Shown one piece after another: positions 36,477 to 46,103 of a stretch of DNA of 64,000 nt (position 1 is its first letter; every line of letters begins with the position of its first letter). This DNA is from Allobosea lathyri (GTDB taxonomy: Bacteria > Pseudomonadota > Alphaproteobacteria > Rhizobiales > Beijerinckiaceae), in assembly GCF_900108245.1 (NCBI RefSeq), contig NZ_FNUY01000003.1:186001-250000 (forward strand). The letters are read 5' to 3'. A program made the translations under genes and the position numbers. The notes beneath the pieces are model-generated. The model did no database searches. It was not told where the DNA came from and saw only the letters and a program-made list of their open reading frames with translations.

Positions 36477-36911
36477 TTAACTCTGGTCGGCCACTCGCAG
36501 CGCTGCCGTATACTTCTCCAGCAAACGCTCCCGCTCTTCCTCCGGGAGCTTCGCCGAATGGGCGACTTGCAAATTGTCCCGCAAATCCGCGGCCTTGACC
36601 GGGCGCGCCAACTCATTCGACACGGCGCGCCGAACGAAGGCGGAGTAGGCTTCTCCCGGCGGTCGAGTAAGCGCGGTGACTGCCTCGACAATCTCGGTGC
36701 GGAAACCTTCGCGATGCAGGTCCGCAGCAGTCCATGAGCTGTCCTCGAGCACATCATGCAGGACCGCGATTATTGCGCGGGTTTCATCGCCGCCTCGGAT
36801 AAACGGTAGCATTACGCGCAATGGGTGGGCGATGTATGGTTCACCGGCCTTATCCAGTTGTCCCAAATGCGCGGATGCCGCAATCTCAATAGCTCGTTCG
36901 AGCGTTGGCAT
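36477..36911 (-). CDS. HD domain protein (RelA/SpoT hydrolase-like)
   Basis: A 144-aa protein made of an HD phosphohydrolase domain: ERAIEIAASAHLGQLDKAGEPYIAHPLRVM, then AVLHDVLEDSSWTAADL with the metal-binding HD, and later VKAADLRDNLQVA. This is the pattern of the (p)ppGpp hydrolase domain of SpoT and of small alarmone hydrolases (MESH1-like). It lacks synthetase and regulatory domains. ATG 36911 is chosen; the longer frame upstream is Arg-rich and non-coding. Confidence 0.85.
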   Translation of the reverse strand: MPTLERAIEIAASAHLGQLDKAGEPYIAHPLRVMLPFIRGGDETRAIIAVLHDVLEDSSWTAADLHREGFRTEIVEAVTALTRPPGEAYSAFVRRAVSNELARPVKAADLRDNLQVAHSAKLPEEERERLLEKYTAALRVADQS

Positions 36912-37141
36912 TGCTCGCCTCCCTATCGCTTGCCGATGGGCGCTCCGGACCCTCTGCGCTCCGCCAACTGCTGGCAGCCTGCGATTGGAGGCGGGAAGTC
37001 GATCATCAAAAGCGGAATTCCGCCTTCCATCGCAGTCTTCATTTCTCCTCCCGCAACATCGGTGAACGGCATTGGTTCCGCTCCCGGCAAGCCAGCCTGG
37101 TCGCCGGCAGCGTGGACGCGCCGACATCGATCGAGCCGTGC

Positions 37142-37519
37142 TTATTTGGCTGCGTGGGTCACAGCTTCGATCTTGTTGCCATCGGGATCGCGGATGAAGG
37201 CGCCATAGTAGTTTTCATCATATTGCGGTCGCAGGCCGGGCGGACCGGCATCTGCGCCGCCATGCGCGATCCCGACGCGATGGAACTCGTTCACGGTCCC
37301 GCGATGCCCCGCGACAAAAGCGATGTGGACGCCGTTTCCGCTGGTCGCCGCATGTCCGTCGACGGGCTTTTCGACGCTGAACAGAATCTCACTGATCCCG
37401 TAATCGACCGAATGACCGGTTGCCTTGAGTTGGCGCAAGCCAAGCACCGGCAGCACGGCGTCATAAAAGGCCTTGGCGCGTTCGAGATCGTTCGTTCCAA
37501 CCGAGACATGATGGATCAT
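37142..37519 (-). CDS. VOC family protein (glyoxalase/dioxygenase-like)
   Basis: A 125-aa vicinal oxygen chelate protein: MIHHVSVGTNDLERAKAFYD, and DENYYGAFIRDPDGNKIEAV at the end, both typical of bacterial VOC proteins with metal-binding His and Glu. It may act on a reactive electrophile or ring-cleavage substrate; the reaction is not predictable. Confidence 0.88.
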   Translation of the reverse strand: MIHHVSVGTNDLERAKAFYDAVLPVLGLRQLKATGHSVDYGISEILFSVEKPVDGHAATSGNGVHIAFVAGHRGTVNEFHRVGIAHGGADAGPPGLRPQYDENYYGAFIRDPDGNKIEAVTHAAK

Positions 37520-37545
37520 GAGATGCTCCGTCCATGCAAATTATG

Positions 37546-39339
37546 TCAGCCATCCGCGCGCCCCGGCAGGATTGCGTCCAGCAGCGTGCGCGCGGTTTTG
37601 GAAACGATGTTGCCGGCCTCCGGATCGCCCGCGAGGATCGATCCCGCGAAGCCCTTGGCTTGCTTCAAGGTGATATGCGGCGGCAAGGGCGGGACATTCG
37701 GATCGGTGACCATGTCGAGCACGAATGGCCGATCCGCCGCGAAAGCGCGCTCCCAGGCGAGGCCGACCTGGTCCGGCTCCGTCACGCGCAGCCCGTCCAG
37801 GCCCATGAGCTTGGCGATATCGGCATAAGGCAGATCGGGCAGATCCTGGCTCGCCGGCCATTTCGGGTCACCCTGCTGAATTCGCTCTTCCCAGGTGACA
37901 TAGGCTAGCTCGCGATTGTTCAGCACCATGACGATCAGTCGTGGATCGGCCCATTCGCGCCAGTATTTGGCGATGGTGACGAGCTCGCCCAGCCCATTCA
38001 TCTGCATCGCGCCGTCGCCGACAAGGGCGATCGCCGGCCGGTCGGGATGCGAAAACTTGGCGGCGATGGCATATGGCACCGCACAGCCCATGGTCGCGAG
38101 CCTGCCGGAGACCGAGCCCATCATGCCGCGGCGGAAGAGCAGGTTGCGGGCGTACCAGACAGTCGTCGTGCCGCTATCGGCCGTGACGATGGCATTGTCA
38201 GGCAAGCGTGCCGAGAGTTGGGCTGCGACATGCTGGGGGTTGATCGGATCGGCCTCGACACTGGCCATTTCGGCAAGCTCGTCCCAGGACGCGACGACGT
38301 CCTGTTCGATCTTCCGGCGCCAGGAACCCGCTGACTTCTGTTCGAGCAATGGCAACAGAGCAGCGAGCGTCGCCGCACTGTCCCCGACGAGGTTGAGCTC
38401 CATCGGATAGCGCAGGCCCAGCATGCCCGGATCGATATCGATCTGGACGCCGCGTGCCTGTCCGGGTCCGGGCAGAAACTCGGTATAGGGAAAGCCGGAG
38501 CCGACCATGAGCAGCGTGTCGCACTCCTGCATCATGTCCCAGCTCGCGCTGGTACCCAGCAGACCGATCGAGCCCGTGCAGAACGGGAGATCGTCGGGGA
38601 CCGCCGCCTTTCCGAGAAGGGCCTTGGCAATGCCGGCCTGGAGTTTTTCGGCAACGGCGATGATCTCGTCGGTCGCCCCCAGCGCGCCCGCGCCGACCAG
38701 CATCGCGACCTTCTCGCCTGCATTGAGGATCGCCGCCGCCTGCCGCAACGCATTCGCATCGGGCAGGGCCGGCGACATGTCGATGCCGACGCCTGAATGC
38801 GTCATCGCGTGTTCCATGGCGGGCTGGCGCATGTGCTGGATCTGGAGATCGTTGGGCAGAATGATGCAGGTGACGCGGCGTTCCGCCTTGGCGATGCGGT
38901 AGGCCCGGTCGATCAGATGTGGAACCTGTTCCGGAACGGTCGCCGTTTCGACATAGGCGCCGGCGACATCCTTGAAGAGGGACTGAAGGTCGAGATCCTG
39001 CTGGTAATGCGCCCCCATCACCGATCGGGCCTGCTGTCCGACCAGCGCCAGCACCGGCCTGTGATCCAGCCTGGCATCGTAGAGGCCATTCAACACATGC
39101 ACCGCGCCGGGCCCTGAGGTTGCGATGCACACGCCGACCTCGTTGGTGAACCGGCTTTCGCCGGACGCCATCAGCGCTGCCATTTCCTCGTGCCGCGCCT
39201 GCACGAAGGCGATCTTGCCTTCCTGTCGATGCAGCGCGGCGATGAGCCCGCCGATTCCATCGCCGGGATAGCCGTAGACGCGCGACACGCCCCATTGGCG
39301 CAGGCGATCCCAGACGAAGTCCGACACGGTTTGCGTCAT
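37546..39339 (-). CDS. Thiamine-diphosphate-dependent enzyme (pyruvate oxidase-like)
   Basis: A 597-aa ThDP enzyme. N-terminal VYGYPGDGIGGLIAALHRQEG and catalytic Glu in QARHEEMAALMASG, central domain VAMLVGAGALGATDEIIAVAEKL, and C-terminal ThDP motif ALVGDGAMQMNGLGELVTI. The layout and length fit pyruvate:quinone oxidase (PoxB) or related decarboxylases, and lack a clear acetolactate synthase partner. ATG 39339 is preferred to 39381. Exact substrate uncertain. Confidence 0.88.
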   Translation of the reverse strand: MTQTVSDFVWDRLRQWGVSRVYGYPGDGIGGLIAALHRQEGKIAFVQARHEEMAALMASGESRFTNEVGVCIATSGPGAVHVLNGLYDARLDHRPVLALVGQQARSVMGAHYQQDLDLQSLFKDVAGAYVETATVPEQVPHLIDRAYRIAKAERRVTCIILPNDLQIQHMRQPAMEHAMTHSGVGIDMSPALPDANALRQAAAILNAGEKVAMLVGAGALGATDEIIAVAEKLQAGIAKALLGKAAVPDDLPFCTGSIGLLGTSASWDMMQECDTLLMVGSGFPYTEFLPGPGQARGVQIDIDPGMLGLRYPMELNLVGDSAATLAALLPLLEQKSAGSWRRKIEQDVVASWDELAEMASVEADPINPQHVAAQLSARLPDNAIVTADSGTTTVWYARNLLFRRGMMGSVSGRLATMGCAVPYAIAAKFSHPDRPAIALVGDGAMQMNGLGELVTIAKYWREWADPRLIVMVLNNRELAYVTWEERIQQGDPKWPASQDLPDLPYADIAKLMGLDGLRVTEPDQVGLAWERAFAADRPFVLDMVTDPNVPPLPPHITLKQAKGFAGSILAGDPEAGNIVSKTARTLLDAILPGRADG

Positions 39340-39409
39340 CGTCTCAATCTCCGAAGCAGGTTGACGGGGTGCTTGGATCAAGACCGGGTTTTGAGCTGCA
39401 GCTTCAGTT

Positions 39410-39646
39410 TCAGCTGCTTTCCTCGGACCAGCGTTCCCTGGCCTCGGCTGACGAAACGATCAGTCGAATCTTGTCGTCGACGGCCGCGATCAGGCCGATG
39501 TCGAGATAGTGGTGGGAACCGCCGAATCCTGGATCGTTCTTCTTCAGCTTCAGCAATTGCCCCGATAAGGAATCGACGGTGCCGACATGCGCGTCGTCGG
39601 AGCCGACGACCTCCAAACCTTCCTTGATCTGCTGAACATGCATCAT
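39410..39646 (-). CDS. DUF2171 family protein
   Basis: A 78-aa protein with the DUF2171 pattern: [23 protein letters not shown] then [29 protein letters not shown]. These are PRC-barrel-like small proteins of unknown role. The stress promoter at 39694-39718 ends 48 bp upstream, supporting a start at 39646 (or 39643) and excluding ATG 39691. Confidence 0.82.
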   Translation of the reverse strand: MMHVQQIKEGLEVVGSDDAHVGTVDSLSGQLLKLKKNDPGFGGSHHYLDIGLIAAVDDKIRLIVSSAEARERWSEESS

Positions 39647-39693
39647 GGCTTTGGTCCGTGCTCGGAAGCGCCTCGAAAGGCTGTCCGCCATGG

Positions 39694-39718
39694 AACGACG
39701 AGGGGTCGGCGTTGTTCC
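39694..39718 (-). promoter_or_regulatory. EcfG-type stress promoter
   Basis: Minus strand GGAAC-N16-CGTT (plus strand AACG 39694-39697, GTTCC 39714-39718), 48 bp upstream of the DUF2171 start. Confidence 0.7.
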
Positions 39719-39777
39719 GAAGATGTCGAGGTCCGCCAGAATTTTTACATCGAAGCGATTGCGTCGGGATCGGGAGA

Positions 39778-40446
39778 TCAAGTTCCTCTCGCGGCGGCGG
39801 AGGCGGGCATGCCGTACTCCGAGAGCGCCCGAATACGCCTGAGGTCGGCGACGAAGTCTTCATAGGCATCGCGTCTGGCGTCGTCATCGGGCACGCGCAG
39901 CAGGTAAGATGGGTGGACGGTGATGAAGCCGCGCCACGGCTCGAACCGCATCTCCCCGCGGTTGCGCGAAATCGGCAGGGCGCGGCCGGCCAGCGCCAGC
40001 ACGGCCGTGGCTCCGAGCGCTACAACGAGCCTGGGTTGCACGAATTCCAGTTCCTTGATCAGCCACCAGCGGTAGTGCTTCACCTCGCCGGTTGTCGGTC
40101 GCTCGTGAATGCGGCGTTTGCCGCGCTGCTCGAACTTGAAATGCTTCACGGCATTGGTCACGTAGACCCGGTCCCGCGCGATCTCTGCTTCTGCCATCGC
40201 CCGGTCGAGCAGTTGCCCGGCCGGCCCTACGAAGGGGCGGCCTTCGCGATCCTCCTGGTCGCCGGGCTGCTCACCGACGAAGGCGATCGCGGCGCCCTGC
40301 GGGCCTTCGCCCAATACCGCACGCGTCGCGCCAGGCACCAAGGGTTCGGCTGCCAGGATGGTCGCGTTGAGTTCGTCGAGCGATTTCGGATTTTGCACCG
40401 GATCCTCAATCGCCACATCCTTCGAGGCATGCTTCTTGACTGTCAT
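39778..40446 (-). CDS. udgX: UdgX-type uracil-DNA glycosylase
   Basis: A 222-aa protein of the uracil-DNA glycosylase superfamily, family 4-like. It shows the iron-sulfur-type glycosylase motifs GEQPGDQED (residues 58-66) and the late VHPSYLLR motif. The loop KRRIH at 110-114 is the signature of UdgX, whose histidine (here His114) becomes covalently bound to the abasic site after uracil removal. Known for Mycobacterium smegmatis UdgX. It is read toward the DUF2171 gene and could protect uracil sites under stress. Confidence 0.88.
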   Translation of the reverse strand: MTVKKHASKDVAIEDPVQNPKSLDELNATILAAEPLVPGATRAVLGEGPQGAAIAFVGEQPGDQEDREGRPFVGPAGQLLDRAMAEAEIARDRVYVTNAVKHFKFEQRGKRRIHERPTTGEVKHYRWWLIKELEFVQPRLVVALGATAVLALAGRALPISRNRGEMRFEPWRGFITVHPSYLLRVPDDDARRDAYEDFVADLRRIRALSEYGMPASAAARGT

Positions 40447-40482
40447 GGCGGTCTTCCTGTCAGCGCGATCCTGCTGCGAAGC

Positions 40483-42096
40483 TCACTCCAGTTCGATGAT
40501 GACGCCTTCCGAAGGTCGGAGTTCCATTGAGCGCCTTGCAGAGGCTTTTTCGTCGAGATAGCTCGACAGCATGATGCGCCCGACGCCGTCCGCCCGCGGC
40601 AGCGTCTTGGCGTCCGCCTGCGGCAGCGTTTTGGCATGATCATCGAAATTGAGGGCGATCAGGAGCCTTCGCTCCTGATGGAAGCGCTCGAATGCCAGCA
40701 CATTCTCTTCGGCGGAAATTGCGCGATACCCTCCCACCGACAATGCCGGCTCGGCCCGCCGCAGGCGAAGCAGGTTTCCATAAAGCTGCAGCATGCTGGC
40801 GGGTTGCTGAAGCTGCGACGATACGGTCATCCCCTCAAGGCTGGGCGGCAGCGGCAGCCACGGCTCCGCGTTGGAAAATCCGGCATGCTCGCCTTCGTCC
40901 CACTGCATCGGCGTGCGCACGGGATCGCGGCCCAGCCCGAGGCCAGGCACGCGTTTTTCCCAAGGGTCGCACACGCGCTCGGGCGGAATCGGGACGTCGG
41001 TCATGCCGATCTCGTCGCCCTGATAGAGCGTCGGCGTCCCCCGGAGGGTGAGCAGAAGCATCGCGGCGATCCTGGCCTGAGCCGGGCCCAAACGACTTGC
41101 TACGCGCGAGCGGTCGTGATTGCCGAGAACCCAGTTGGGCCATCCGCCGGCGGGCAGCGCCGCTTCATAGGTCTCGACCAGCGTGGAGACCGCCTGCGCA
41201 TTCCACGCCGTCGACATCAGGTGAAAGTTGAAGGGCAGTTGGAAGCCGCCGAGATCGACCCCGTAATAGGCCATCAGACGGGTGATCGGCAGATAGGCCT
41301 CGCCGATCATGACACGGTCGCCGGGGAAACTGTCGGCCACGCGCCGCATTGCCATGATGGCGTCGTGAACTTCCGGCTGATCCATCGTCCGTGTCCGGAT
41401 CAGGCTCCTGGCCGGCGACATCGTCGGCACCCATTCCGGATTGGGCGGGTTGTCGCGCAGATTCTCGTCTTCGAAGAGATGATGGATCGCATCGACCCGG
41501 AAGCCGTCGACGCCGCGAGCGAACCAGAACCGGAGCGCCTCCAGCAGCGCGGCTGCGACCTCCGGGTTGCGCCAGTTCAGATCGGGCTGCTCGGGCAGAT
41601 AGGCGTGATAGTAGTATTGGCCAGTCGTTTCGTCCCAGCTCCACGCGCTGCCGCCGAATTCGCTGATCCAGTTATTGGGCGGGCCACCATCGGGCGCGGC
41701 ATCCCGCCAGACATACCAGTCGCGTCTGGCCGCATCCCGGCCCGATTTGCTTTCGATGAACCAGGGATGCCGGTCCGAGCTGTGGTTGGGGACGAAATCG
41801 AGAATGATCCGGATGCCTCGCGCGTGCGCGGCAGCCACCAGCCGGTCGAAATCGTCGAGCGTCCCGAATGTGGGATGGATCCCTTCATAGTCGGCCACGT
41901 CGTAGCCGAAATCGGCCATGGGCGAGGGGTAGATCGGCGAAATCCAGATCGCGTCGATGCCGAGTTCCGCGAGATAGTCCAACCGCGCCAGGATGCCCGG
42001 GAGATCGCCGACGCCGTCGCCGTCGCTGTCTTGGAACGAGCGCGGATAGACCTGATAGATGACCCCAGACTGCCACCATTTGGATTGATCCGGCAT
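40483..42096 (-). CDS. GH13 alpha-glucosidase
   Basis: A 537-aa glycoside hydrolase family 13 enzyme acting on alpha-glucosides. Catalytic residues visible: nucleophile Asp202 in GFRVDAIHHL, acid/base Glu266 in MIGEAYLP, and Asp328 in LGNHDRS; DFVPNHSSD is the usual calcium/substrate motif. No signal peptide, so it works in the cytoplasm, likely on trehalose- or maltose-type oligosaccharides. A 24-bp in-frame duplication near the C terminus gives AKTLPQAD-AKTLPRAD. Confidence 0.92.
   Translation of the reverse strand: MPDQSKWWQSGVIYQVYPRSFQDSDGDGVGDLPGILARLDYLAELGIDAIWISPIYPSPMADFGYDVADYEGIHPTFGTLDDFDRLVAAAHARGIRIILDFVPNHSSDRHPWFIESKSGRDAARRDWYVWRDAAPDGGPPNNWISEFGGSAWSWDETTGQYYYHAYLPEQPDLNWRNPEVAAALLEALRFWFARGVDGFRVDAIHHLFEDENLRDNPPNPEWVPTMSPARSLIRTRTMDQPEVHDAIMAMRRVADSFPGDRVMIGEAYLPITRLMAYYGVDLGGFQLPFNFHLMSTAWNAQAVSTLVETYEAALPAGGWPNWVLGNHDRSRVASRLGPAQARIAAMLLLTLRGTPTLYQGDEIGMTDVPIPPERVCDPWEKRVPGLGLGRDPVRTPMQWDEGEHAGFSNAEPWLPLPPSLEGMTVSSQLQQPASMLQLYGNLLRLRRAEPALSVGGYRAISAEENVLAFERFHQERRLLIALNFDDHAKTLPQADAKTLPRADGVGRIMLSSYLDEKASARRSMELRPSEGVIIELE
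40588..40635. repeat. 24-bp in-frame tandem duplication in the GH13 gene
   Basis: Copies 40588-40611 and 40612-40635 differ at two positions; on the minus strand they encode AKTLPQAD and AKTLPRAD. It lies in a surface-loop-like part of the C-terminal domain. Confidence 0.88.
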
Positions 42097-42121
42097 AGCT
42101 CGCCCTCATTCGCTTTTCGAA

Positions 42122-42146
42122 GGAACGTTCGCGGGCTCATCCGGTT
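42122..42146 (+). promoter_or_regulatory. EcfG-type stress promoter
   Basis: GGAAC (42122-42126), 16 bases, GGTT (42143-42146), 30 bp before ATG 42176. Confidence 0.68.
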
Positions 42147-42175
42147 GCTTTCCGCAAGGCGGAGCAGAGCAGGAA

Positions 42176-43147
42176 ATGGCACTCATCGGCTTCCACGCAT
42201 CGCATGAGCAGTTTGCGCCGTCGCATCTGCTGGCTCTCGCAGTTCAGGCAGAGGCAGCGGGCTTCCAGGCCCTGATGTCGTCGGACCATTTCAAGCCCTG
42301 GACGGAAGCGCAGGGACAATCCGGTTTCGCCTGGAGCTGGGTCGGCGCGGCGATGGCCCGTGTCGCCTTGCCCTGCGGGCTCGTCACCGCGCCGGGCTAT
42401 CGCTATCACCCTGCCGTGGTCGCGCAAGGTGCCGCGACGCTGGCCGAGATGTTTCCGAACCGCTTCTGGCTGGCTTTGGGCAGTGGCGAGCGCATCAACG
42501 AGGACGTCACGGGGCTGCCATGGCCTGAAAAGGCCGAGCGCAACGCGCGGCTGCGCGAATGCGCCGACATCATAAGGGCGCTTCTGGCCGGCGAGACCGT
42601 GACGCATCGCGGTCGTGTTACGGCCATCGACGCGAAACTTTATACTTTGCCCCGGAAGCCGCCGCTCCTGCTCGGCGCAGCCGTCACCGAAGCGACTGCC
42701 GGCCTCGTCGGGGGCTGGGCCGACGGGCTGTTGACCGTCCACGCCGAACCGCCTCATCTCAAGCGCGTCGTGGCGGCGTTCAGAAGGGGCGGCGGGGAGG
42801 GCAAGCCGATGGTCCTGCAGGTCGGGCTGAACTGGGACGAAAGCGAGGAGACCGCACTCGCCGGCGCCCATGAACAGTGGCGCTGTTGCCTGGCCGGTGG
42901 CGAAGTGAACTGGGATTTGCGTTCGCCTGGTGATTTCGAGCGCATAGGCCGGCTGGTTCGGCCAGAGGACATGGCAAGGGACCTGCTGATCTCCTCCGAC
43001 CTCGGCCGGCATGCGGCCTGGCTCTCGGACTATATCGAGCTTGGCTTTTCGGAAATCCACCTGCATCAGGTCGGCCGCAATCAGGAGGCTTTCATCGAAG
43101 CCTTCGGCAAATCCGTTCTGCCTCAAATCACGCGCGACGTTCGCTAG
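42176..43147 (+). CDS. LLM-class flavin-dependent oxidoreductase (TIGR03885-like)
   Basis: A 323-aa luciferase-like monooxygenase-fold protein; it opens MALIGFHASHEQFAPSHLLALAVQAEAAGFQALMSSDHF and contains LALGSGERINEDVTG, the pattern of the TIGR03885 group of probable non-F420 (FMN) oxidoreductases. In many alphaproteobacteria this type sits beside a GH13 gene, as here (divergent, 79 bp). Substrate unknown; stress-type promoter. Confidence 0.87.
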   Translation: MALIGFHASHEQFAPSHLLALAVQAEAAGFQALMSSDHFKPWTEAQGQSGFAWSWVGAAMARVALPCGLVTAPGYRYHPAVVAQGAATLAEMFPNRFWLALGSGERINEDVTGLPWPEKAERNARLRECADIIRALLAGETVTHRGRVTAIDAKLYTLPRKPPLLLGAAVTEATAGLVGGWADGLLTVHAEPPHLKRVVAAFRRGGGEGKPMVLQVGLNWDESEETALAGAHEQWRCCLAGGEVNWDLRSPGDFERIGRLVRPEDMARDLLISSDLGRHAAWLSDYIELGFSEIHLHQVGRNQEAFIEAFGKSVLPQITRDVR

Positions 43148-43247
43148 ATCTCGCTCATGTCCAATGCCTCCTCGCGAACCCATCAACGCGCGGGGTGCCT
43201 TCCGCTGCCGCATCCGTGCAGCCACTTGCTCTGGGTAGGCGCGTGCC

Positions 43248-43856
43248 TCATGAGCGAGGCCATGAGCCGAGCACGGTCTCGGCATCGGCTATCGCGAGCT
43301 GATGGCCCAGCCGGCTCTCGAACATCGTGATCAGCGCGTCATGCCCCTTATTCGAGGAACTGCAGACAGCGTCGCGCACGACCACGACGAAATAGCCGAG
43401 ATCGATCGCTCCGAGCACGGTCGACAGGACGCACACGTCCGTCTCCGCACCGGAAATCACCAGCGTGTCCGCCGAACGCTCGGCAAGAGTTTTGGCAAGG
43501 CGCCAGCCGGCAAATGCCGAATAGACGGGCTTGTCGAGCACGAGGGCTGGCGGGGCAAAACGGTGCAGGTCCGGCATCAGTTCGAGCAAACGGCGGTCCA
43601 GCCGTGCCCGCGTCGCCTCGGCCCAGTGCTCGTAATAGCCCTTCCATGCCCCATGTGCGTCGGCCGCCGTATCTGGCGGGATGAACCTGGTGAAGATCGT
43701 TTGTGCGGGATCGTGCTCAACCAGCGCGACACAGTTGGGAAGGACCCGCGCCATCCAGGGTGTCGGCCAGGGGCCATCCTCGGAAAACAGCATCTGCATA
43801 TCGATGCACAGATGCAGCGACCGGGAGGTAAGCCTCAAGTTTTGGGACTGCTGCAT
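43248..43856 (-). CDS. Isochorismatase-like cysteine hydrolase
   Basis: A 202-aa cysteine hydrolase. The triad can be placed as Asp19 (HLCIDMQMLFSE), Lys109 (VLDKPVYSAF) and Cys142 (GAETDVCVLST). Members hydrolyse amides or esters (nicotinamide, isochorismate, carbamates); which one is unclear. The hydrophobic beta strand after the Cys is typical. Confidence 0.88.
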   Translation of the reverse strand: MQQSQNLRLTSRSLHLCIDMQMLFSEDGPWPTPWMARVLPNCVALVEHDPAQTIFTRFIPPDTAADAHGAWKGYYEHWAEATRARLDRRLLELMPDLHRFAPPALVLDKPVYSAFAGWRLAKTLAERSADTLVISGAETDVCVLSTVLGAIDLGYFVVVVRDAVCSSSNKGHDALITMFESRLGHQLAIADAETVLGSWPRS

Positions 43857-43896
43857 TGTCTAGCGAAGCGGGTCACCATGGAAACAGCGACGAGCT

Positions 43897-44139
43897 TCAG
43901 TCCTTTTTGAGCTTGCCGAGATTGCCCGGCAGGCCCGAGATCGACATGTCGTCGGGCCGGTTCAGTCCCTCGACGGGTTCGGGGCCATGAGATTGCTCGC
44001 CCTTGTGCGCCTCGTCCCATTGCCGAAGCTCCGAAACCAGCGTCGCCAATTCCTCCCCCGCCGGCGACCCCTCCTGCGCATCGCTCAATGCGCGGGCCCT
44101 GGCGGCGATAGCTTCATATTCCGTCTTGTTGGTGATCAT
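43897..44139 (-). CDS. Small hydrophilic protein, unknown
   Basis: An 80-aa protein (MITNKTEYEAIAARARALSD then HKGEQSHGPEPVEGLNRPDD). The N-terminal half is helical and reminiscent of small antitoxin N-termini, but no DNA-binding motif is seen. A GGAAC promoter precedes it, supporting real expression. Confidence 0.66.
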   Translation of the reverse strand: MITNKTEYEAIAARARALSDAQEGSPAGEELATLVSELRQWDEAHKGEQSHGPEPVEGLNRPDDMSISGLPGNLGKLKKD

Positions 44140-44166
44140 GGCGAGGCTCCCTTGGCGTGATCCGTC

Positions 44167-44191
44167 AACCGGCGAAGACGGCTCATGTTCC
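44167..44191 (-). promoter_or_regulatory. EcfG-type stress promoter
   Basis: Minus strand GGAAC-N16-GGTT (plus strand AACC 44167-44170, GTTCC 44187-44191), 28 bp upstream of the ATG at 44139. Confidence 0.68.
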
Positions 44192-44260
44192 GGGAGACCG
44201 GGACTACCGCGAAAGCCAAATTCGTATGATCCGAGAGTGCCGGATTTTGCGGCTGCCGGC

Positions 44261-45184
44261 TCATGCGGCTTGCTCTTTCGCCTCGGGCTCCCAGTCCAGC
44301 TCCAGCATTCGCATCAGCGTCGCCGCATCGTCGGGAGCGTGGAGCTTGTCCGTATTGTCGAAGAACAGGAACACGTCGCGTGGCTGAGCGCGCGCGGCTT
44401 CGGCGTCGCCAGCGAATTCCCCGTCGCGCATGTGGACCCCGCGCGCCCAGGCCTCGACCCGCGCCGCCCAGCGCTCGAGATCCGCCTTGCCGTAGCGTGA
44501 TCGGTAGAGCTCCGCCGAGCCGTGCAGGCGGCAATAGACGAAGTCGGAGGTCAGATCCATCAAGCGGGGCCAGTCGACCGTGTCGGCGCAAACCAGTGCA
44601 ACTTCGTGATCGCGCAGCAGATCGATGAAAGCCGGATCGCGAAAGCTCTCATGGCGAATTTCGATCGCATGTCGCATCGGCCGCTTTGCATCCGTGCGTG
44701 TCCAGGCCCGCCCTTCAACCCGCTCATCATGGTGCCGCGCCAGGGTCGCTGCCGCCTGCGTGTCCTTGGGCAGGCGCTCGATGAACTCCTTCATCAAGGC
44801 CGCGTCGAAGCGGAAGTTGGGCGGAAACTGCCAGAGCAACGGCCCGAGCTTCGAGCCGAGCCGCAGCAGGCCGGATGCGAGGAAGTTGGCGAGTGGTTTC
44901 TCGATGTCCCGGAGGCGGCGAATATGAGTGATGAAACGCGAGCCCTTGACCGCAAATACGAACCCGTCGGGTGTCGCCTCCGCCCAGCGTGCAAAGGCGT
45001 CCGGCTTTTGAAGTCCGTAAAAGGTGCCGTTGATTTCCAATGCCGGAAACTGCCGGGCGGCGAAACCCAGTTCATTCTTCTGTGTCAGGCCTTTGGGGTA
45101 AAACTGCCCGCGCCATGGCGAATAAGTCCAGCCTGAGACCCCGATGCGGACCGCCGCGCGCCGTCGATGCCCCTGCTTGCCCAT
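44261..45184 (-). CDS. DUF72 family protein
   Basis: A 307-aa TIM-barrel-like protein. VRIGVSGWTYSPWRGQFYPKGL and LEINGTFYGLQ are typical of DUF72, as are IRHESFRDPAF and YCRLHGSAELYRSRYG. ATG 45184 has GGAAGG seven bases upstream; in-frame ATGs at 45190 and 45208 are possible. Enzymatic function is not established. A stress promoter lies 82 bp upstream. Confidence 0.88.
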   Translation of the reverse strand: MGKQGHRRRAAVRIGVSGWTYSPWRGQFYPKGLTQKNELGFAARQFPALEINGTFYGLQKPDAFARWAEATPDGFVFAVKGSRFITHIRRLRDIEKPLANFLASGLLRLGSKLGPLLWQFPPNFRFDAALMKEFIERLPKDTQAAATLARHHDERVEGRAWTRTDAKRPMRHAIEIRHESFRDPAFIDLLRDHEVALVCADTVDWPRLMDLTSDFVYCRLHGSAELYRSRYGKADLERWAARVEAWARGVHMRDGEFAGDAEAARAQPRDVFLFFDNTDKLHAPDDAATLMRMLELDWEPEAKEQAA

Positions 45185-45265
45185 CGTCATGCCTTCCGCG
45201 GTGCACAAGCCTTTTGCGACTGGAGAAGCGGCCTCCCGCCAGCTTCGACCTTGTCGCTATCGCAG

Positions 45266-45290
45266 AACGGGCACGGCGCCAGCAGGTTCC
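45266..45290 (-). promoter_or_regulatory. EcfG-type stress promoter
   Basis: Minus strand GGAAC-N16-CGTT (plus strand AACG 45266-45269, GTTCC 45286-45290), the full consensus, upstream of DUF72. Confidence 0.68.
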
Positions 45291-45472
45291 CACCGAGGCT
45301 TCGCGTCGGTTTTCGGCGTCCGGAAAGCAGGCGGCCTCTCGACGGAGGCCCAAAAAAATCGGCCCGGCCGGTGGCTGCGCAAGCAGCGGTCGACCGGCTG
45401 AGCCGATGTCTTGGAGAGGGTGGTGCTCTTATAGGGAGGGAGGGATCGCGATCGAAGCGATGCGCAGAGGTC

Positions 45473-45991
45473 TCATCCGGCGCGGCTGATGTCCTCGCGC
45501 TTCGGCAGCTTCCAGTTCGGCCTCGGGAAATGGCAGGTGTAGCCGCCGGGATAATGCTCCAGGTAATCCTGATGCTCGGGCTCGGCTTCCCAGAAGTCGC
45601 CGACCGGCGCTACTTCGGTCACGACCTTGCCTGGCCAAATCCCGGAGGCGTCGACGTCGGCGATGGTATCCAGCGCGACACGCTTCTGCTCGTCGCTCGC
45701 ATAGAAGATCGCGGAGCGATAGCTCGCGCCGATATCGTTGCCCTGGCGGTCGCGTGTCGTCGGATCGTGGATCTGGAAAAAGAACTCGAGCAGATCACGG
45801 TAGCTGATCCGGGCGGGATCAAACACGATCTCGATCGCCTCGGCATGGTCGCCATGATTGCGATAGGTGGCATTGGGCACGTCGCCACCGGAATAGCCCA
45901 CTCGCGTGGAGATCACGCCGGGATAACGGCGGATCAGATCCTGCATGCCCCAGAAGCAACCGCCGGCGAGCACTGCGCGTTCCGTTGTCAT
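45473..45991 (-). CDS. msrA: Peptide-methionine (S)-S-oxide reductase
   Basis: A 172-aa enzyme reducing methionine-S-sulfoxide in proteins. Catalytic Cys12 is in GGCFWG, and [25 protein letters not shown] follows, the standard MsrA core. ATG 45991 follows AGGAG; a 50-residue upstream extension is rejected. No MsrB is adjacent. Role: repair of oxidised proteins, matching the stress context. Confidence 0.95.
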   Translation of the reverse strand: MTTERAVLAGGCFWGMQDLIRRYPGVISTRVGYSGGDVPNATYRNHGDHAEAIEIVFDPARISYRDLLEFFFQIHDPTTRDRQGNDIGASYRSAIFYASDEQKRVALDTIADVDASGIWPGKVVTEVAPVGDFWEAEPEHQDYLEHYPGGYTCHFPRPNWKLPKREDISRAG

Positions 45992-46103
45992 AACTCTGGA
46001 TCTCCTGATTGTGAGCTCGTTTGCGAATATAGGCATTGTCGGACCGGATATCAGGCCGAGGCGGTTTCGACCTTGGTACCGGATCACGAACTGAGATGAG
46101 ACG

